A DNA stretch of 64,000 nt, from NCBI RefSeq assembly GCF_000427295.1, contig NZ_ATNM01000107.1, positions 1 through 64,000 of the forward strand, in the 5' to 3' direction. Each line of letters opens with the position of its first letter. Position 1 is the first letter of the stretch. Below the pieces are notes generated by a model. That model saw only the letters and a program-made list of their open reading frames with translations. It was not told the origin of the DNA and made no database searches. The translations under genes and the position numbers were made by a program. Positions 18,319 to 27,615 of this stretch are shown in pieces. The DNA comes from Cyclobacterium qasimii M12-11B. GTDB lineage: Bacteria > Bacteroidota > Bacteroidia > Cytophagales > Cyclobacteriaceae.

Positions 18319-18648
18319 TCATGTCCCATAATCATGTTCTACCTTACATATTCGGATTTTGTATTGGCTGTACCATGTTGACTTGCCAAGGCCTTGGGCA
18401 ATATTGTGTTCACTTTGGTTCTTCCAGGCTTTTATGGCCTCTATACTTTCCCAATAACTTACCGTGATCCCAATACTACCGCTAGCAGATTCATGTCCAA
18501 GGTATCCGGGTTGGATTTGAACCATTTCTTCCATTTTGGCAGACATTTCAGCATAGTTTTCCTGGTTCTCACTTTTGATGCTGGTAAATATAACGGCATA
18601 GTAGGGTGTCTTAGGAGTATGGCTTATTTCCCCCATAGTTTTATTCAT
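18319..18648 (-). CDS. Antibiotic-biosynthesis-monooxygenase-fold (ABM) protein
   Basis: This 109-aa protein fits a single ABM-type ferredoxin-like domain (PYYAVIFTSIKSENQENYAEMSAKMEEMVQIQPGYLG, then GITVSYWESIEAIKAWKNQSEH). Members include small heme-independent monooxygenases and quinone- or stress-related enzymes. The name of the family says nothing about antibiotics in this case. It has no signal peptide, so it is cytoplasmic. It reads in the same direction as the amidohydrolase and is divergent from cydA. Confidence 0.85.
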   Translation of the reverse strand: MNKTMGEISHTPKTPYYAVIFTSIKSENQENYAEMSAKMEEMVQIQPGYLGHESASGSIGITVSYWESIEAIKAWKNQSEHNIAQGLGKSTWYSQYKIRICKVEHDYGT

Positions 18649-18901
18649 TTTATTAAGTTAAATAAAGCATTATAAATTTGATAAAAACACCTGTTTTTTA
18701 ATTTTATCTTCTGATATTGAGACCTATTAACCAATTGGCGTTATTCAATTATTTTTCATTATAAAAGTTTAACTTGAATGTGTCTTTAAATTCAATTCAT
18801 GGCGTAAACTAAGTAGAAATAACCGCTCTTTCAATGATTTTTAATGGGGATTTACTCCTAAAATATACAGATTTTATGTCAACTATTTTAAATAAAGAAC
18901 A

Positions 18902-20284
18902 ATGGACGTAGAAATTCTCTCCAGAATACAATTCGCTTTTACCATTGCTTTCCATTACATCTATCCGCCATTGAGCATTGGGCTTGGGTTGATCATGGTA
19001 ATTATGGAAAGCCTTTATTTACGAACAGGAAATAAAGAATATGAAACCTTGGCCAGGTTTTGGACTAGAATCTTCGCCTTGACATTCGGTATAGGAGTGG
19101 CCACAGGTATTGTGATGGAGTTTGAGTTTGGTACCAACTGGGCTACTTATTCACGCTATGTTGGGGATGTGTTTGGAAGTGCTTTGGCTGCCGAAGGGAT
19201 ATTTGCCTTTGCACTTGAGAGCGGTTTTCTAGGTGTCCTCCTTTTCGGTTGGGATCGAGTCAAACCTTGGGTACACTGGGTGGCTACCCTGGGCGTATTT
19301 TTAGGCTCCATGTTTTCAGCAGTTTGGATTGTTATTGCCAATAGTTGGCAACAAACACCAGCAGGATTTCATATCGTAGGAGAAGGTATGGAAGCCAGGG
19401 CAGAGATTACTGATTTCTGGGAAATGGCATTTAATCCATCCAGCGTAGACCGCTTGATTCATACCTGGCAAGGGGCCTTCTTAGCAGGGGCTTTTCTAGT
19501 TTTGAGTGTGCATGCTTATTACCTAAGAAAAGGCAGGTATATAGACATTTCTAAAAAAGCTTTTAAAATTGCATTGGTAGTGGCCACTATTTTTTCATTA
19601 GCGCAATTGGTTTCAGGACATAGTTCAGCCAATGGAGTGGCAGTAAACCAGCCAGCTAAACTGGCTGCCTTCGAGGGCCATTTTGAGAAAGAGGCTCCTG
19701 CACCCATGTATTTATTTGGCTGGGTGGACAAGTCAAGCCAAACAGTCACTGGCATAAGTATACCTGGTGGATTGTCCTATTTATTGCATTATGAATTTGA
19801 CGCACCAGTCACAGGTTTAAATGCATTTCCAGAAGAAGATCGACCCTCTCAAATAAATGCTGTCTTCCAGTTTTACCATATAATGATCAGTATTGGTATG
19901 TTTCTGATAGCCCTAACAATTGCCGGTTGTGTTCAGTGGTACAGGGGAAAACTCTTTGAAAGTAGGCGTTTATTGTGGGTGTTTTCATTTGCTGTAATAC
20001 TGCCTCAAATAGCCAATCAAGTGGGTTGGTATGCGGCGGAAATGGGGCGACAGCCATGGGTTGTATATGGTTTGCTCCGTACAAGCGATGCGTTGAGTAA
20101 ATCGGTCACAGCCAATCAGGTTTTATTCTCTCTGATTTTGTTTTTTATCGTTTATACGATTCTCTTATTGCTGTTCCTTTACCTTTTGACTAAGAAAATC
20201 AAGCATGGTCCTTACGATGAAGATGAAGGAAATGATCGACCATTTCAAAAGGAAGTTGCCACCTCTTTTTCACCTGATAAATAA
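18902..20284 (+). CDS. cydA: Cytochrome bd ubiquinol oxidase subunit I
   Basis: The 460-aa membrane protein has the CydA layout. The N-terminal [19 protein letters not shown] contains the conserved heme-ligand His18. Many membrane helices follow, and the C-terminal [20 protein letters not shown] signature lies near the quinone-binding side. The region between about residues 245 and 320 is short, as in the short-Q-loop (CIO or bd-II-like) group. With CydB it oxidises quinol and reduces oxygen to water with high affinity, which suits microaerobic or stress conditions. cydB starts 7 bp downstream. No cydDC assembly genes or small CydX frame are seen next to it. Confidence 0.96.
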   Translation: MDVEILSRIQFAFTIAFHYIYPPLSIGLGLIMVIMESLYLRTGNKEYETLARFWTRIFALTFGIGVATGIVMEFEFGTNWATYSRYVGDVFGSALAAEGIFAFALESGFLGVLLFGWDRVKPWVHWVATLGVFLGSMFSAVWIVIANSWQQTPAGFHIVGEGMEARAEITDFWEMAFNPSSVDRLIHTWQGAFLAGAFLVLSVHAYYLRKGRYIDISKKAFKIALVVATIFSLAQLVSGHSSANGVAVNQPAKLAAFEGHFEKEAPAPMYLFGWVDKSSQTVTGISIPGGLSYLLHYEFDAPVTGLNAFPEEDRPSQINAVFQFYHIMISIGMFLIALTIAGCVQWYRGKLFESRRLLWVFSFAVILPQIANQVGWYAAEMGRQPWVVYGLLRTSDALSKSVTANQVLFSLILFFIVYTILLLLFLYLLTKKIKHGPYDEDEGNDRPFQKEVATSFSPDK

Positions 20285-20290
20285 TAAAAT

Positions 20291-21328
20291 ATGGAAACCC
20301 TATTTGGATTAGATTATCCCACGCTTTGGTTTTTAGTAGTAGGTGGCTTGTTCTCTGGCTATGCTATCTTAGATGGTTTTGATTTTGGTGCAGGGGCCTG
20401 GCACTTGTTCTTTAAAAAAGAAAAAAGCCGAAGGCTAGCCCTTAATGCGATAGGACCTGTTTGGGATGGGAATGAAGTGTGGTTAGTCATTGGTGGTGGG
20501 GCGCTTTTTGCTGGTTTTCCAGTAATGTACGCTACATTATTGTCGGGCATGTACGTTCCGTTTATGTTGTTTTTGTTGGTTATCATTATGCGTGCAGTTT
20601 CTATAGAATTTAGAAGCAAAGAGCCCATGCTATGGTGGCGAAAAATGTGGGATATTTCTTATTCAGTATCCAGTATATTATTGCCTTTTTTTCTTGGCGT
20701 GGTTTTGGGAAATGTTCTCTTAGGTATGCCCATTGGTGAGGGGTTTGAATATGAGGGCGAGGGTTTTTTAAGCTTTTTAAATCCTTATGCGGTGATGGTG
20801 GGTATATCTACACTTGCATTAATGATGTCGCATGGTGCCATTTATCTCTTATTAAAAACGGAAGGGAGAATGTATGCCAAGTTGACTTTTCTTTTAAAGA
20901 AGGGAATGATCTTCTTTATGGTAAGTTTTGGAATTACCTCCTTGTATACATTGATTTATATTCCCCACTTGTCAGATACCTTTAGAGATTCCCCAGTGCT
21001 ATTTGTAGTGCCGTTGGCTGTTTTGCTATGTATTGCAAATGTGCCCAGACTGGCCAATAAGAAACAATTTGGCAAAGCATTTATATTTTCTTCAATTACC
21101 ATAAGTTTATTATTAATAATAGTAGCGATAGAGCTTTATCCTAACTTACTTTTTTCTACGTTAGACCCGGCGCATACCATTACGGTTTATAATGCCGCTT
21201 CCTCTGAAAAATCACTTGGGATAATGCTCACCTTTGCAGCCATAGGTACGCCATTAGTATTAGGTTATACGGCCTTTGTTTACTTTACATTTAGAGGTAA
21301 AGTTCGAATTGATGATCACAGTTACTGA
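20291..21328 (+). CDS. cydB: Cytochrome bd ubiquinol oxidase subunit II
   Basis: The 345-aa protein matches CydB, with the N-terminal signature LDYPTLWFLVVGGLFSGYAI and GFDFGAGAWHLFF, then GPVWDGNEVWLVIGGGALFA and about eight membrane helices. CydB pairs with CydA in the inner membrane to form the bd oxidase. The gene follows cydA by 7 bp, so the two are clearly one operon. After it there is a 110-bp spacer before the gluconolactonase-like gene. Confidence 0.96.
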   Translation: METLFGLDYPTLWFLVVGGLFSGYAILDGFDFGAGAWHLFFKKEKSRRLALNAIGPVWDGNEVWLVIGGGALFAGFPVMYATLLSGMYVPFMLFLLVIIMRAVSIEFRSKEPMLWWRKMWDISYSVSSILLPFFLGVVLGNVLLGMPIGEGFEYEGEGFLSFLNPYAVMVGISTLALMMSHGAIYLLLKTEGRMYAKLTFLLKKGMIFFMVSFGITSLYTLIYIPHLSDTFRDSPVLFVVPLAVLLCIANVPRLANKKQFGKAFIFSSITISLLLIIVAIELYPNLLFSTLDPAHTITVYNAASSEKSLGIMLTFAAIGTPLVLGYTAFVYFTFRGKVRIDDHSY

Positions 21329-21438
21329 TAATTTTTATCGCTAATTGTTTGATATTCTGTATTGTGCAAGGAAATATAATCGATTCGTTATATATTTCAG
21401 AAGTAAAACCCTGTAGTTGCATTTAAACCCAAAACATT

Positions 21439-22350
21439 ATGAAAAGGCTTGTTTTAATACTTGTAACCTCCTTTTGCCTTTCCTCAATTTATGGACAGCA
21501 TTTGGACATCAATGATCCGGCATTATTAGCCCTTGTGGATGAAGAGAGTCCTGTCATCAAGGTATCGGATGGTTATCAATTTACGGAAGGTCCTGTATGG
21601 AATAATGAAGAGCAATCATTGCTATTTAGTGACATACCTGCTAACACCATCTATAAAGTACATCCGACGGGAGAAATTAGCGCTTTTCGCAATCCCAGCC
21701 AGAATGCCAATGGGCTGACATTTGATAAAGCGGGAAACCTATTGATTGCAGAGCACAGTGGAAGGAAGATAAGTAGCCTTAGCCCTGAAGGTAATTATTC
21801 CACAATTGTTGACAATTACAATGGGGTTGCCTTAAACAGTCCCAATGATGTCATTATAGATAGCAAAGGGGCCATATATTTTACAGACCCACCTTATGGC
21901 AGGCCTAAAAATGCGACCGATACCTTGGGTTTTAACGGTGTGTACCGATTTTTTAATGGCAAAACCCAGTTGATAACTGATGATTTATACAGACCCAATG
22001 GCTTGGCTTTATCTCCAGATGAGCGTACACTTTACGTTGCCAATTCTGGACAGCCAAAACTCTTTATGAAATACCCAGTAAGTAACTCTGGTAAAGTTGG
22101 AAAGGGAAAAGTATTTTACAATGCGTCATTATTAAAGGGTGAAGGAAATCCTGATGGAATTAAAGTGGATCAACAAGGAAATATATTTGCTACAGGACCT
22201 GGAGGAGTTTTGGTTTTTTCACCAGATGCGAAACTTCTTGGTACAATTAAATTCCCTGAAACACCTGCAAATCTAACTTTTGGCGGAGCTGATATGAAAA
22301 CACTTTACGTTACAGCACGCACAGGCTTGTATTCAATCCGCCTAAAATAA
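21439..22350 (+). CDS. Secreted SMP-30/gluconolactonase-like protein
   Basis: The 303-aa protein has a signal peptide ending at SIYGQ (about residue 20) and then a six-bladed propeller of the SMP-30/gluconolactonase type. The signatures include YQFTEGPVWNNEEQSLLFSD, AHEHSGR-like AEHSGRKISSL, LNSPNDVIIDSKGAIYFTDPPYG and PNGLALSPDERTLYVANS. The Glu of TEGP, Asn of SPND and Asp of LSPDE are the usual metal-binding residues. Family members hydrolyse sugar lactones in a calcium-dependent way. It stands ahead of two sulfatases reading the same way, and a long hairpin (22468-22509) separates it from them. Confidence 0.88.
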   Translation: MKRLVLILVTSFCLSSIYGQHLDINDPALLALVDEESPVIKVSDGYQFTEGPVWNNEEQSLLFSDIPANTIYKVHPTGEISAFRNPSQNANGLTFDKAGNLLIAEHSGRKISSLSPEGNYSTIVDNYNGVALNSPNDVIIDSKGAIYFTDPPYGRPKNATDTLGFNGVYRFFNGKTQLITDDLYRPNGLALSPDERTLYVANSGQPKLFMKYPVSNSGKVGKGKVFYNASLLKGEGNPDGIKVDQQGNIFATGPGGVLVFSPDAKLLGTIKFPETPANLTFGGADMKTLYVTARTGLYSIRLK

Positions 22351-22467
22351 TTTAAGGTTTATCAATAGACAGTGAAAACTGCCTTTTAATTTAATGCGAC
22401 AGTTGGCAAAAGGGAAAAGCCAAATGGTTGATTTTAAATAAAGGAAAGAATATGTAATTTGCCTTTT

Positions 22468-22509
22468 AAACCTACTTACGCAATAGTGTTTTATTGCATA
22501 AGTAGGTTT
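22468..22509. repeat. Long near-perfect hairpin in the spacer before the sulfatases
   Basis: Arms 22468-22485 (AAACCTACTTACGCAATA) and 22492-22509 pair at 17 of 18 positions around a 6-base loop. There is no T-run after it, so it is a poor classical terminator. The core TTACGCAATA recurs elsewhere in the window (see the finding on this motif). Confidence 0.6.
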
Positions 22510-22551
22510 ATATCAATAGCTCAATATACCTTTTGAATAGAATTCAGATTT

Positions 22552-24012
22552 ATGAACAAATTTACCTTATTTTTAAGTTTTGGCTTTACAGGAATGCTAT
22601 TGGCAGGATGTGGTCAACAGCAGCAGAACACTACCAGCAGTGAATCTTCCGAAGCTAAGCCAAACATCATTTACATTTTAGCAGATGACCTTGGTTACGG
22701 GGATCTAGGATTCAATGGTCAGGAGTACATTGCTACTCCAAATATTGATAAATTGGCCAAAGAAGGTTTGTTCTTTAACCAGCATTATTCTGGGTCCACT
22801 GTATGTGCCCCGTCCAGAAGCACCCTTGTTTCAGGGCTGCACACAGGGAATGCACCTGTAAGAGGCAATTATGAAATTCAACCTGAAGGTCAATTCCCAT
22901 TGCCAGATTCAGTCTTTACCATTTTTGAGTCTTTAAAAGCCGCAGGCTATACCACAGGTGCCTTTGGGAAATGGGGCCTTGGTTATCCAAGTTCTGAAGG
23001 AGACCCAAATAATCAGGGAGTGGATGTGTTTTTTGGCTACAATTGCCAAAGAATGGGGCATAATTATTACCCTTTTCACCTTTGGGACAATCAAGATTCA
23101 TTGGTTTTAGAAGGAAATGCAGGCACAAATCTGGGCGATTATGGACCAGCGTTAATTCATGAAAAGACTTTAGATTTTATTACAGACAATAGCAAAAACC
23201 CTTTCTTCCTTTACGTCCCTACAATTATCCCACATGCCGAATTGATAGTGCCTGAGGATATCATGGTAAATTACAGAGGTAGGTTTGAAGAAACTCCTTA
23301 TAAGGGAGTTGATGAAGGGAAAGATTATAAAATTGGTGGCTATATGTCCCAGGAAGAGCCACGTGCTGCTTTTGTGGCCATGGTAGAGTTGCTGGACAAG
23401 CAGGTAGGAGAAATAGTGGCCAAGCTTGAAGAATTAGGGATTCGTGACAATACCATGATCATTTTCACCTCTGACAATGGCCCTCATAAAGAAGGGGGAG
23501 CTGATCCTGATTTCTTTAACAGTAATGGTCCTTGGAGAGGTTATAAGAGAGATTTGTACGAAGGGGGTATTAGGGTTCCCATGATTGCCAATTGGCCTGG
23601 AAAGATTGCCCCTGGCCAAACGGATCATATTTCAGCATTTTGGGACATTTATCCTACTGTTGCGGCACTCACAGGCAGTGAGCTTCCTGAAAATACAGAT
23701 GGCATTTCTTTCGCTCCTGTGCTTATAGGAAACAAAGAAGATCAAAAAAGCCATGAATATTTGTACTGGGAGTTTATTGAACAAGGAGGAAAGCAGGCCA
23801 TAAGAAAAGGCAATTGGAAAGCCATCCGACTAAATCTTAGAAAAGAGGACAATCCCGCTATAGAATTATACAACCTTGAAGAGGATCCAGCTGAGGAAAA
23901 TAATATCGCAGATAAACACCCTGATTTGGTCAAGTCTTTTAAAGCCTTGATGGAAGCCAATCATACCCCAAATCCAGTATTCAAATTATATGCTTCCGAA
24001 TTGAATAAGTAA
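22552..24012 (+). CDS. Sulfatase lipoprotein (FGly type)
   Basis: The 486-aa protein has a lipobox with Cys20 (MLLAGC) and a full sulfatase domain. It shows NIIYILADDLGYGDLG (metal ligands Asp-Asp), STVCAPSRSTLVSGLHTG with Cys85 in the CxPSR motif that is converted to formylglycine, GKWGLGYPSSEGDPNNQG, MIIFTSDNGPHKEGG and YEGGIRVPMIANWPG. It should remove sulfate esters from a sugar or other substrate in the periplasm or at the cell surface. A second sulfatase follows after 24 bp. Maturation requires a formylglycine-generating enzyme, which is not in this window. Confidence 0.95.
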   Translation: MNKFTLFLSFGFTGMLLAGCGQQQQNTTSSESSEAKPNIIYILADDLGYGDLGFNGQEYIATPNIDKLAKEGLFFNQHYSGSTVCAPSRSTLVSGLHTGNAPVRGNYEIQPEGQFPLPDSVFTIFESLKAAGYTTGAFGKWGLGYPSSEGDPNNQGVDVFFGYNCQRMGHNYYPFHLWDNQDSLVLEGNAGTNLGDYGPALIHEKTLDFITDNSKNPFFLYVPTIIPHAELIVPEDIMVNYRGRFEETPYKGVDEGKDYKIGGYMSQEEPRAAFVAMVELLDKQVGEIVAKLEELGIRDNTMIIFTSDNGPHKEGGADPDFFNSNGPWRGYKRDLYEGGIRVPMIANWPGKIAPGQTDHISAFWDIYPTVAALTGSELPENTDGISFAPVLIGNKEDQKSHEYLYWEFIEQGGKQAIRKGNWKAIRLNLRKEDNPAIELYNLEEDPAEENNIADKHPDLVKSFKALMEANHTPNPVFKLYASELNK

Positions 24013-24036
24013 TCAATTAAGTAACCAAGACTACAA

Positions 24037-25619
24037 ATGATGATTAATTTATCGAAAATATGCTTAGTATTCTTTTGCTTGATAAGTTTGGGACTGGCTT
24101 CATGTGCTTCTGAAGAAGTTGAGAAAGCTCCCAATGTATTGTTTATCCTGGTTGATGACATGGGATATGCAGATTTGGGTTACGCAGGATCCACTTTTCA
24201 TGAAACGCCCAATATTGATAAGTTGGCAAAGGAAAGCTTTCAATTCACCAATGGCTATTCAGGGAGCAGAGTTTGTAGCCCTGCAAGAGCAACGATAATG
24301 ACCGGGCAGTTTACTTCCAGTCATGGGATAACGGACTGGATTGGCGCTAAAGAAGGGGAGACATGGAGAGAACACAATAGACATGATCCGATGCTACCTG
24401 CCAATTATATTCATCAGCTTCCAAAGGAAAGTACAACTTTAGCAGAAGCTTTTAAAGCCAATGGTTATAAGACCTTTTTTGCAGGGAAATGGCATCTTGG
24501 AGATGAAGGAAATTATCCTGAAGACCATGGCTTTGACGAAAATGTTGGGGGATGGGACAAAGGGTCTCCGTCGGGTGGGTTTTTCTCTCCTTATAAAAAC
24601 CCCAAGTTAAAAGATGGGCCTGATGGTGAAAATCTAACCCTTAGGCTTGCAAATGAGGTGGCTGATTTTATTGGTAGAAGTAAAGAGGAACCGTTTTTCG
24701 CTTTTCTATCCTTTTATGCCGTCCACGCACCTGTGCAAACAAGTAAGGACAAATGGACCAAATACAGAGATAAAGCTGAAGCTATGGGGATTGCGGACCA
24801 TGGTTTTGAAATGGGGGAAAAAATTCCTTTCAGAACAGTACAGGATAATCCCAATTATGCAGGTTTGGTGGAGTATGTGGACGATGCAGTTGGAATTGTT
24901 TTGCAACAACTTGAAACATTAGGCTTAGCTGAGAATACTATTGTCGTATTTACTTCAGACAATGGGGGAGTAGTAGCCGGCGATGCTTATGCCACGTCCA
25001 ACCTTTATGTAAAAGGAGGGAAAGGACAACATTGGGAAGGTGGAGTTCGTGTACCCTATTTGATTAAAGTCCCTGGAAATCAACCACAGGGGCCAATAGA
25101 TTATCCGGTTGTAGGGGCAGATTTTCTCCCAACCTTGGTGGATTTTATCTCTGGAGACGTAGCCATTACACAGGAAATAGAAGGTACAAGCTTGAAACCA
25201 ATAATTGAAGGTCAAAAATTGCAGGAGCGTCCTATCTTCTGGCACTACCCTCATTATGGCAACCAGGGAGGTGTGCCTTCAGCCATGGTGAGAGCCGGTG
25301 ATTGGAAATTGATTAGGTATTATGAAGATGGACACGAAGAATTGTATCGACTTCCTGAGGATCCATTTGAAGAGAATGAATTGTCTGTTGCACATCCTGA
25401 TAAAAAGCCGCCCTTTCCGCTATGCTGGGAGATTATCTCGATAGCAAGTCGGTTTTGATGCCTAGCCCGGATCCTGAATTCGACAAGGACCTATATCAAC
25501 AACGCATTGAACAAATGGAAAATGAAATGCTTCCAAAATTAGAAAAGCAGCGCCTAGAATTTCTGGACAAAAACTGGCAACCCAACGCCGATTGGTGGGG
25601 AAGCGAACCTGCTAAATAA
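24037..25619 (+). CDS. Second FGly-type sulfatase lipoprotein (frameshifted near the C terminus)
   Basis: The first frame ends early at 25458 with an unnatural tail after AHPDKK, while the natural C terminus (MLGDYLDSKSVLMPSPDPEF to WWGSEPAK) lies in another frame ending 25619. Adding one A to the A5 run at 25402-25406 restores DKKAALSAMLGDYL and a 527-aa protein. The domain includes a lipobox (ASC, Cys23), NVLFILVDDMGYADLG, SRVCSPARATIMTG with Cys80 (CxPxR, formylglycine site), GKWHLGDEGNYPEDHG, VFTSDNGGVVAG and WEGGVRVPYLIKVPG. It is cotranscribed with the first sulfatase. The two differ enough that they may attack different sulfate positions of one glycan. Confidence 0.9.
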
Positions 25620-25639
25620 AAAGTGTATTCAATGAAATT

Positions 25640-25705
25640 AACCCTTTTAAACCTAAAGCTTAAAAGGGTTGATTTCAAATATAAATAACAGGCCTGAAGG
25701 GCCTG
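25640..25705. repeat. Two small hairpins after the sulfatase gene
   Basis: AACCCTTTTAA (25640-25650) pairs with TTAAAAGGGTT (25660-25670), and CAGGCC (25689-25694) pairs with GGCCTG (25700-25705). Neither is followed by a clear T-run. They lie between the convergent sulfatase and SLC13 genes and may serve as weak terminators. Confidence 0.45.
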
Positions 25706-25837
25706 AATGTAATAGACATAAGGTGGTTTTAAGCTCGAATTATGCAATAGGCTTAGTGATAGTCTTTCCTAACTTTTCTCTGCCTGTACTGATCTCGTGA
25801 TTTCAATACATATTAGAATGCTCAATCCTATTCAGGG

Positions 25838-27607
25838 TTAAAGAGGCCATACCCAAAGAATAACAGGGATTCCTACCGCCATCACAATTAAGGAGAGGGG
25901 CAAACCTGGTTTCCAATAATCGCCAAACTGGTAACCTCCCGGACCTAGCACAAGGGTATTGGATTGATGACCAATAGGACTGAGGAATGAGGAAGAAGCA
26001 CCAACGGCGATGCTCATTAGAAATGGATCGGCAGATAGGGAAAGAGCAGCTGCAATCTGCAAACCTATAGGAGCCATAAGCACAACTGTTGCAGCATTGT
26101 TGATTAATGCTGACAATAGCATAGTAGTGACCATTATAAGACCGAGCAAAGCCCATGCAGGTAAATTATCTGAACTCAACAAAATCAGTTTTGTAACTGT
26201 ACTGGCCGCGCCACTCGTTTCGAAAGCCTCTCCCACAGGTATCATGGCACCAAGTAAAACAATTACTGGCCAGTCTATACTTGTATAAAGGTTGTTTAAG
26301 GGTAGAATCCTACTGACTACCATTCCCATGGCTGCAAGCGTAAAAGAAATAGCTACTGGTAACCAACCCATCACTACAGCTATGATGGACAAAGCAAACA
26401 AGCCTACAGCCAACAGTGTACGTCTTGGTTTCCCTATTTTTATGCTCCTTTTTGCCAATGGATAGCATTTCATTTCGAAGAGGGTATCTGACAGGCTATT
26501 TCTTCTCAGTTGCAGGAGTAAAACATCTCCTGAACGAAACACCTCGTGGTCAATTCTCTTTATTAAGGTCCTGTCTCCCCGAGACAAAGCCAACAAATTG
26601 ACATCATAGCGTGACCTCATATGAATACTTGAAGCGGTTTGCCCAATCAATGGAGAATTGTCCTGGACTATCCCTTCTGTGTTTATTATTTCATTTTCAA
26701 CCTCAGTAGCCGCTATGAAATCTTCGTTTCCAACAAGTTTAACCTGGTACTTATTGACAAATTCTTCCAGAACATCTGTATTAGATTCCAAAACAATTAT
26801 GTCATTCCTGGTAAGTACAAAATAGGGGCTTGGCGCATGAATTCTGATCTTATTTCTAACGATACCCAGGACTTTTACATCGAGTTCTTTGTCATCAGTA
26901 ATGTGCTTAATGGGTTTGTTTTCAAGTTCTGACTTGCCTGAAATGATGACTTCAGTAATGTAGTTTTCAATTTTAAACAAAGCCTCATTGGCCAGATTGG
27001 AATTTCTTTTTGGGATCAATCGCCATCCCACCAAGGAAATAAAGAATACTCCTGCCGCGGCAACTACCACTCCTACGATGGTGAAATCAAACATGCCAAA
27101 TGCTGCTTCACCACTTTGGGCACGGAAGGAGGATATTATAATATTGGGTGGAGTGCCTATTAAAGTAGTCAATCCACCCAATAATGAAGCAAAGGCAATT
27201 GGCATTAAAATCAATGAAGGCGAATAATTGTGTTTTCTAGCCATTTGTATGGCTACAGGCATGAAAATAGCCAAGGCACCTATATTATTCATAAACCCCG
27301 ATGCAATAGCAACTGCCCCGGAAAGGGTTGCTATTTGTAAGTTGATATTGTTCCCTACCTTGTCCATTAATGCCACAAGTACATTAACGATTCCAGAGTT
27401 TTCTAGGCCCTTACTTACTACCAGGATGGCTGCCACGGTAATTACAGCAGGGTGGCTAAAACCCATAAAGGCTTCATCATAGGGTACCAGACCAAGTATA
27501 GCAAGTAATATTAAAGCCGATAGGGCGACAAGGTCATAACGGATTTTTCCCCAAATGAAAAACAAAAGGGATATTCCGAGAGTGGCAAATACGATGATTT
27601 CTTCCAT
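25838..27607 (-). CDS. SLC13/DASS-family permease with RCK-C (TrkA-C) domains
   Basis: The 589-aa protein has two membrane halves of the SLC13 (divalent anion:Na+ symporter) type, with MNNIGALAIFMP and TTLIGTPPNIIIS in the first half and LINNAATVVLMAP and SFLSPIGHQSNTLVLGPG in the second. Between them, at about residues 205-390, lie two cytoplasmic TrkA-C-like domains (DVKVLGIVRNKIRIHAP, DIIVLESNTDVLEEF and SRYDVNLLALSRGDRTL, FRSGDVLLLQLRRN). Family members with this insert carry sulfate or related anions, but the substrate cannot be read here. Its position next to two sulfatases makes sulfate a reasonable guess. The acyl-CoA dehydrogenase gene ends 8 bp upstream of its start, so the two form one transcript. 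Confidence 0.88.
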   Translation of the reverse strand: MEEIIVFATLGISLLFFIWGKIRYDLVALSALILLAILGLVPYDEAFMGFSHPAVITVAAILVVSKGLENSGIVNVLVALMDKVGNNINLQIATLSGAVAIASGFMNNIGALAIFMPVAIQMARKHNYSPSLILMPIAFASLLGGLTTLIGTPPNIIISSFRAQSGEAAFGMFDFTIVGVVVAAAGVFFISLVGWRLIPKRNSNLANEALFKIENYITEVIISGKSELENKPIKHITDDKELDVKVLGIVRNKIRIHAPSPYFVLTRNDIIVLESNTDVLEEFVNKYQVKLVGNEDFIAATEVENEIINTEGIVQDNSPLIGQTASSIHMRSRYDVNLLALSRGDRTLIKRIDHEVFRSGDVLLLQLRRNSLSDTLFEMKCYPLAKRSIKIGKPRRTLLAVGLFALSIIAVVMGWLPVAISFTLAAMGMVVSRILPLNNLYTSIDWPVIVLLGAMIPVGEAFETSGAASTVTKLILLSSDNLPAWALLGLIMVTTMLLSALINNAATVVLMAPIGLQIAAALSLSADPFLMSIAVGASSSFLSPIGHQSNTLVLGPGGYQFGDYWKPGLPLSLIVMAVGIPVILWVWPL

Positions 27608-27615
27608 ATACTAAC

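Noticed and set aside
18902-21328. A missing CydX or CydDC as a sign of a broken bd oxidase operon
   Set aside because: Many bd operons in this phylum are just cydAB, and assembly genes may lie elsewhere.
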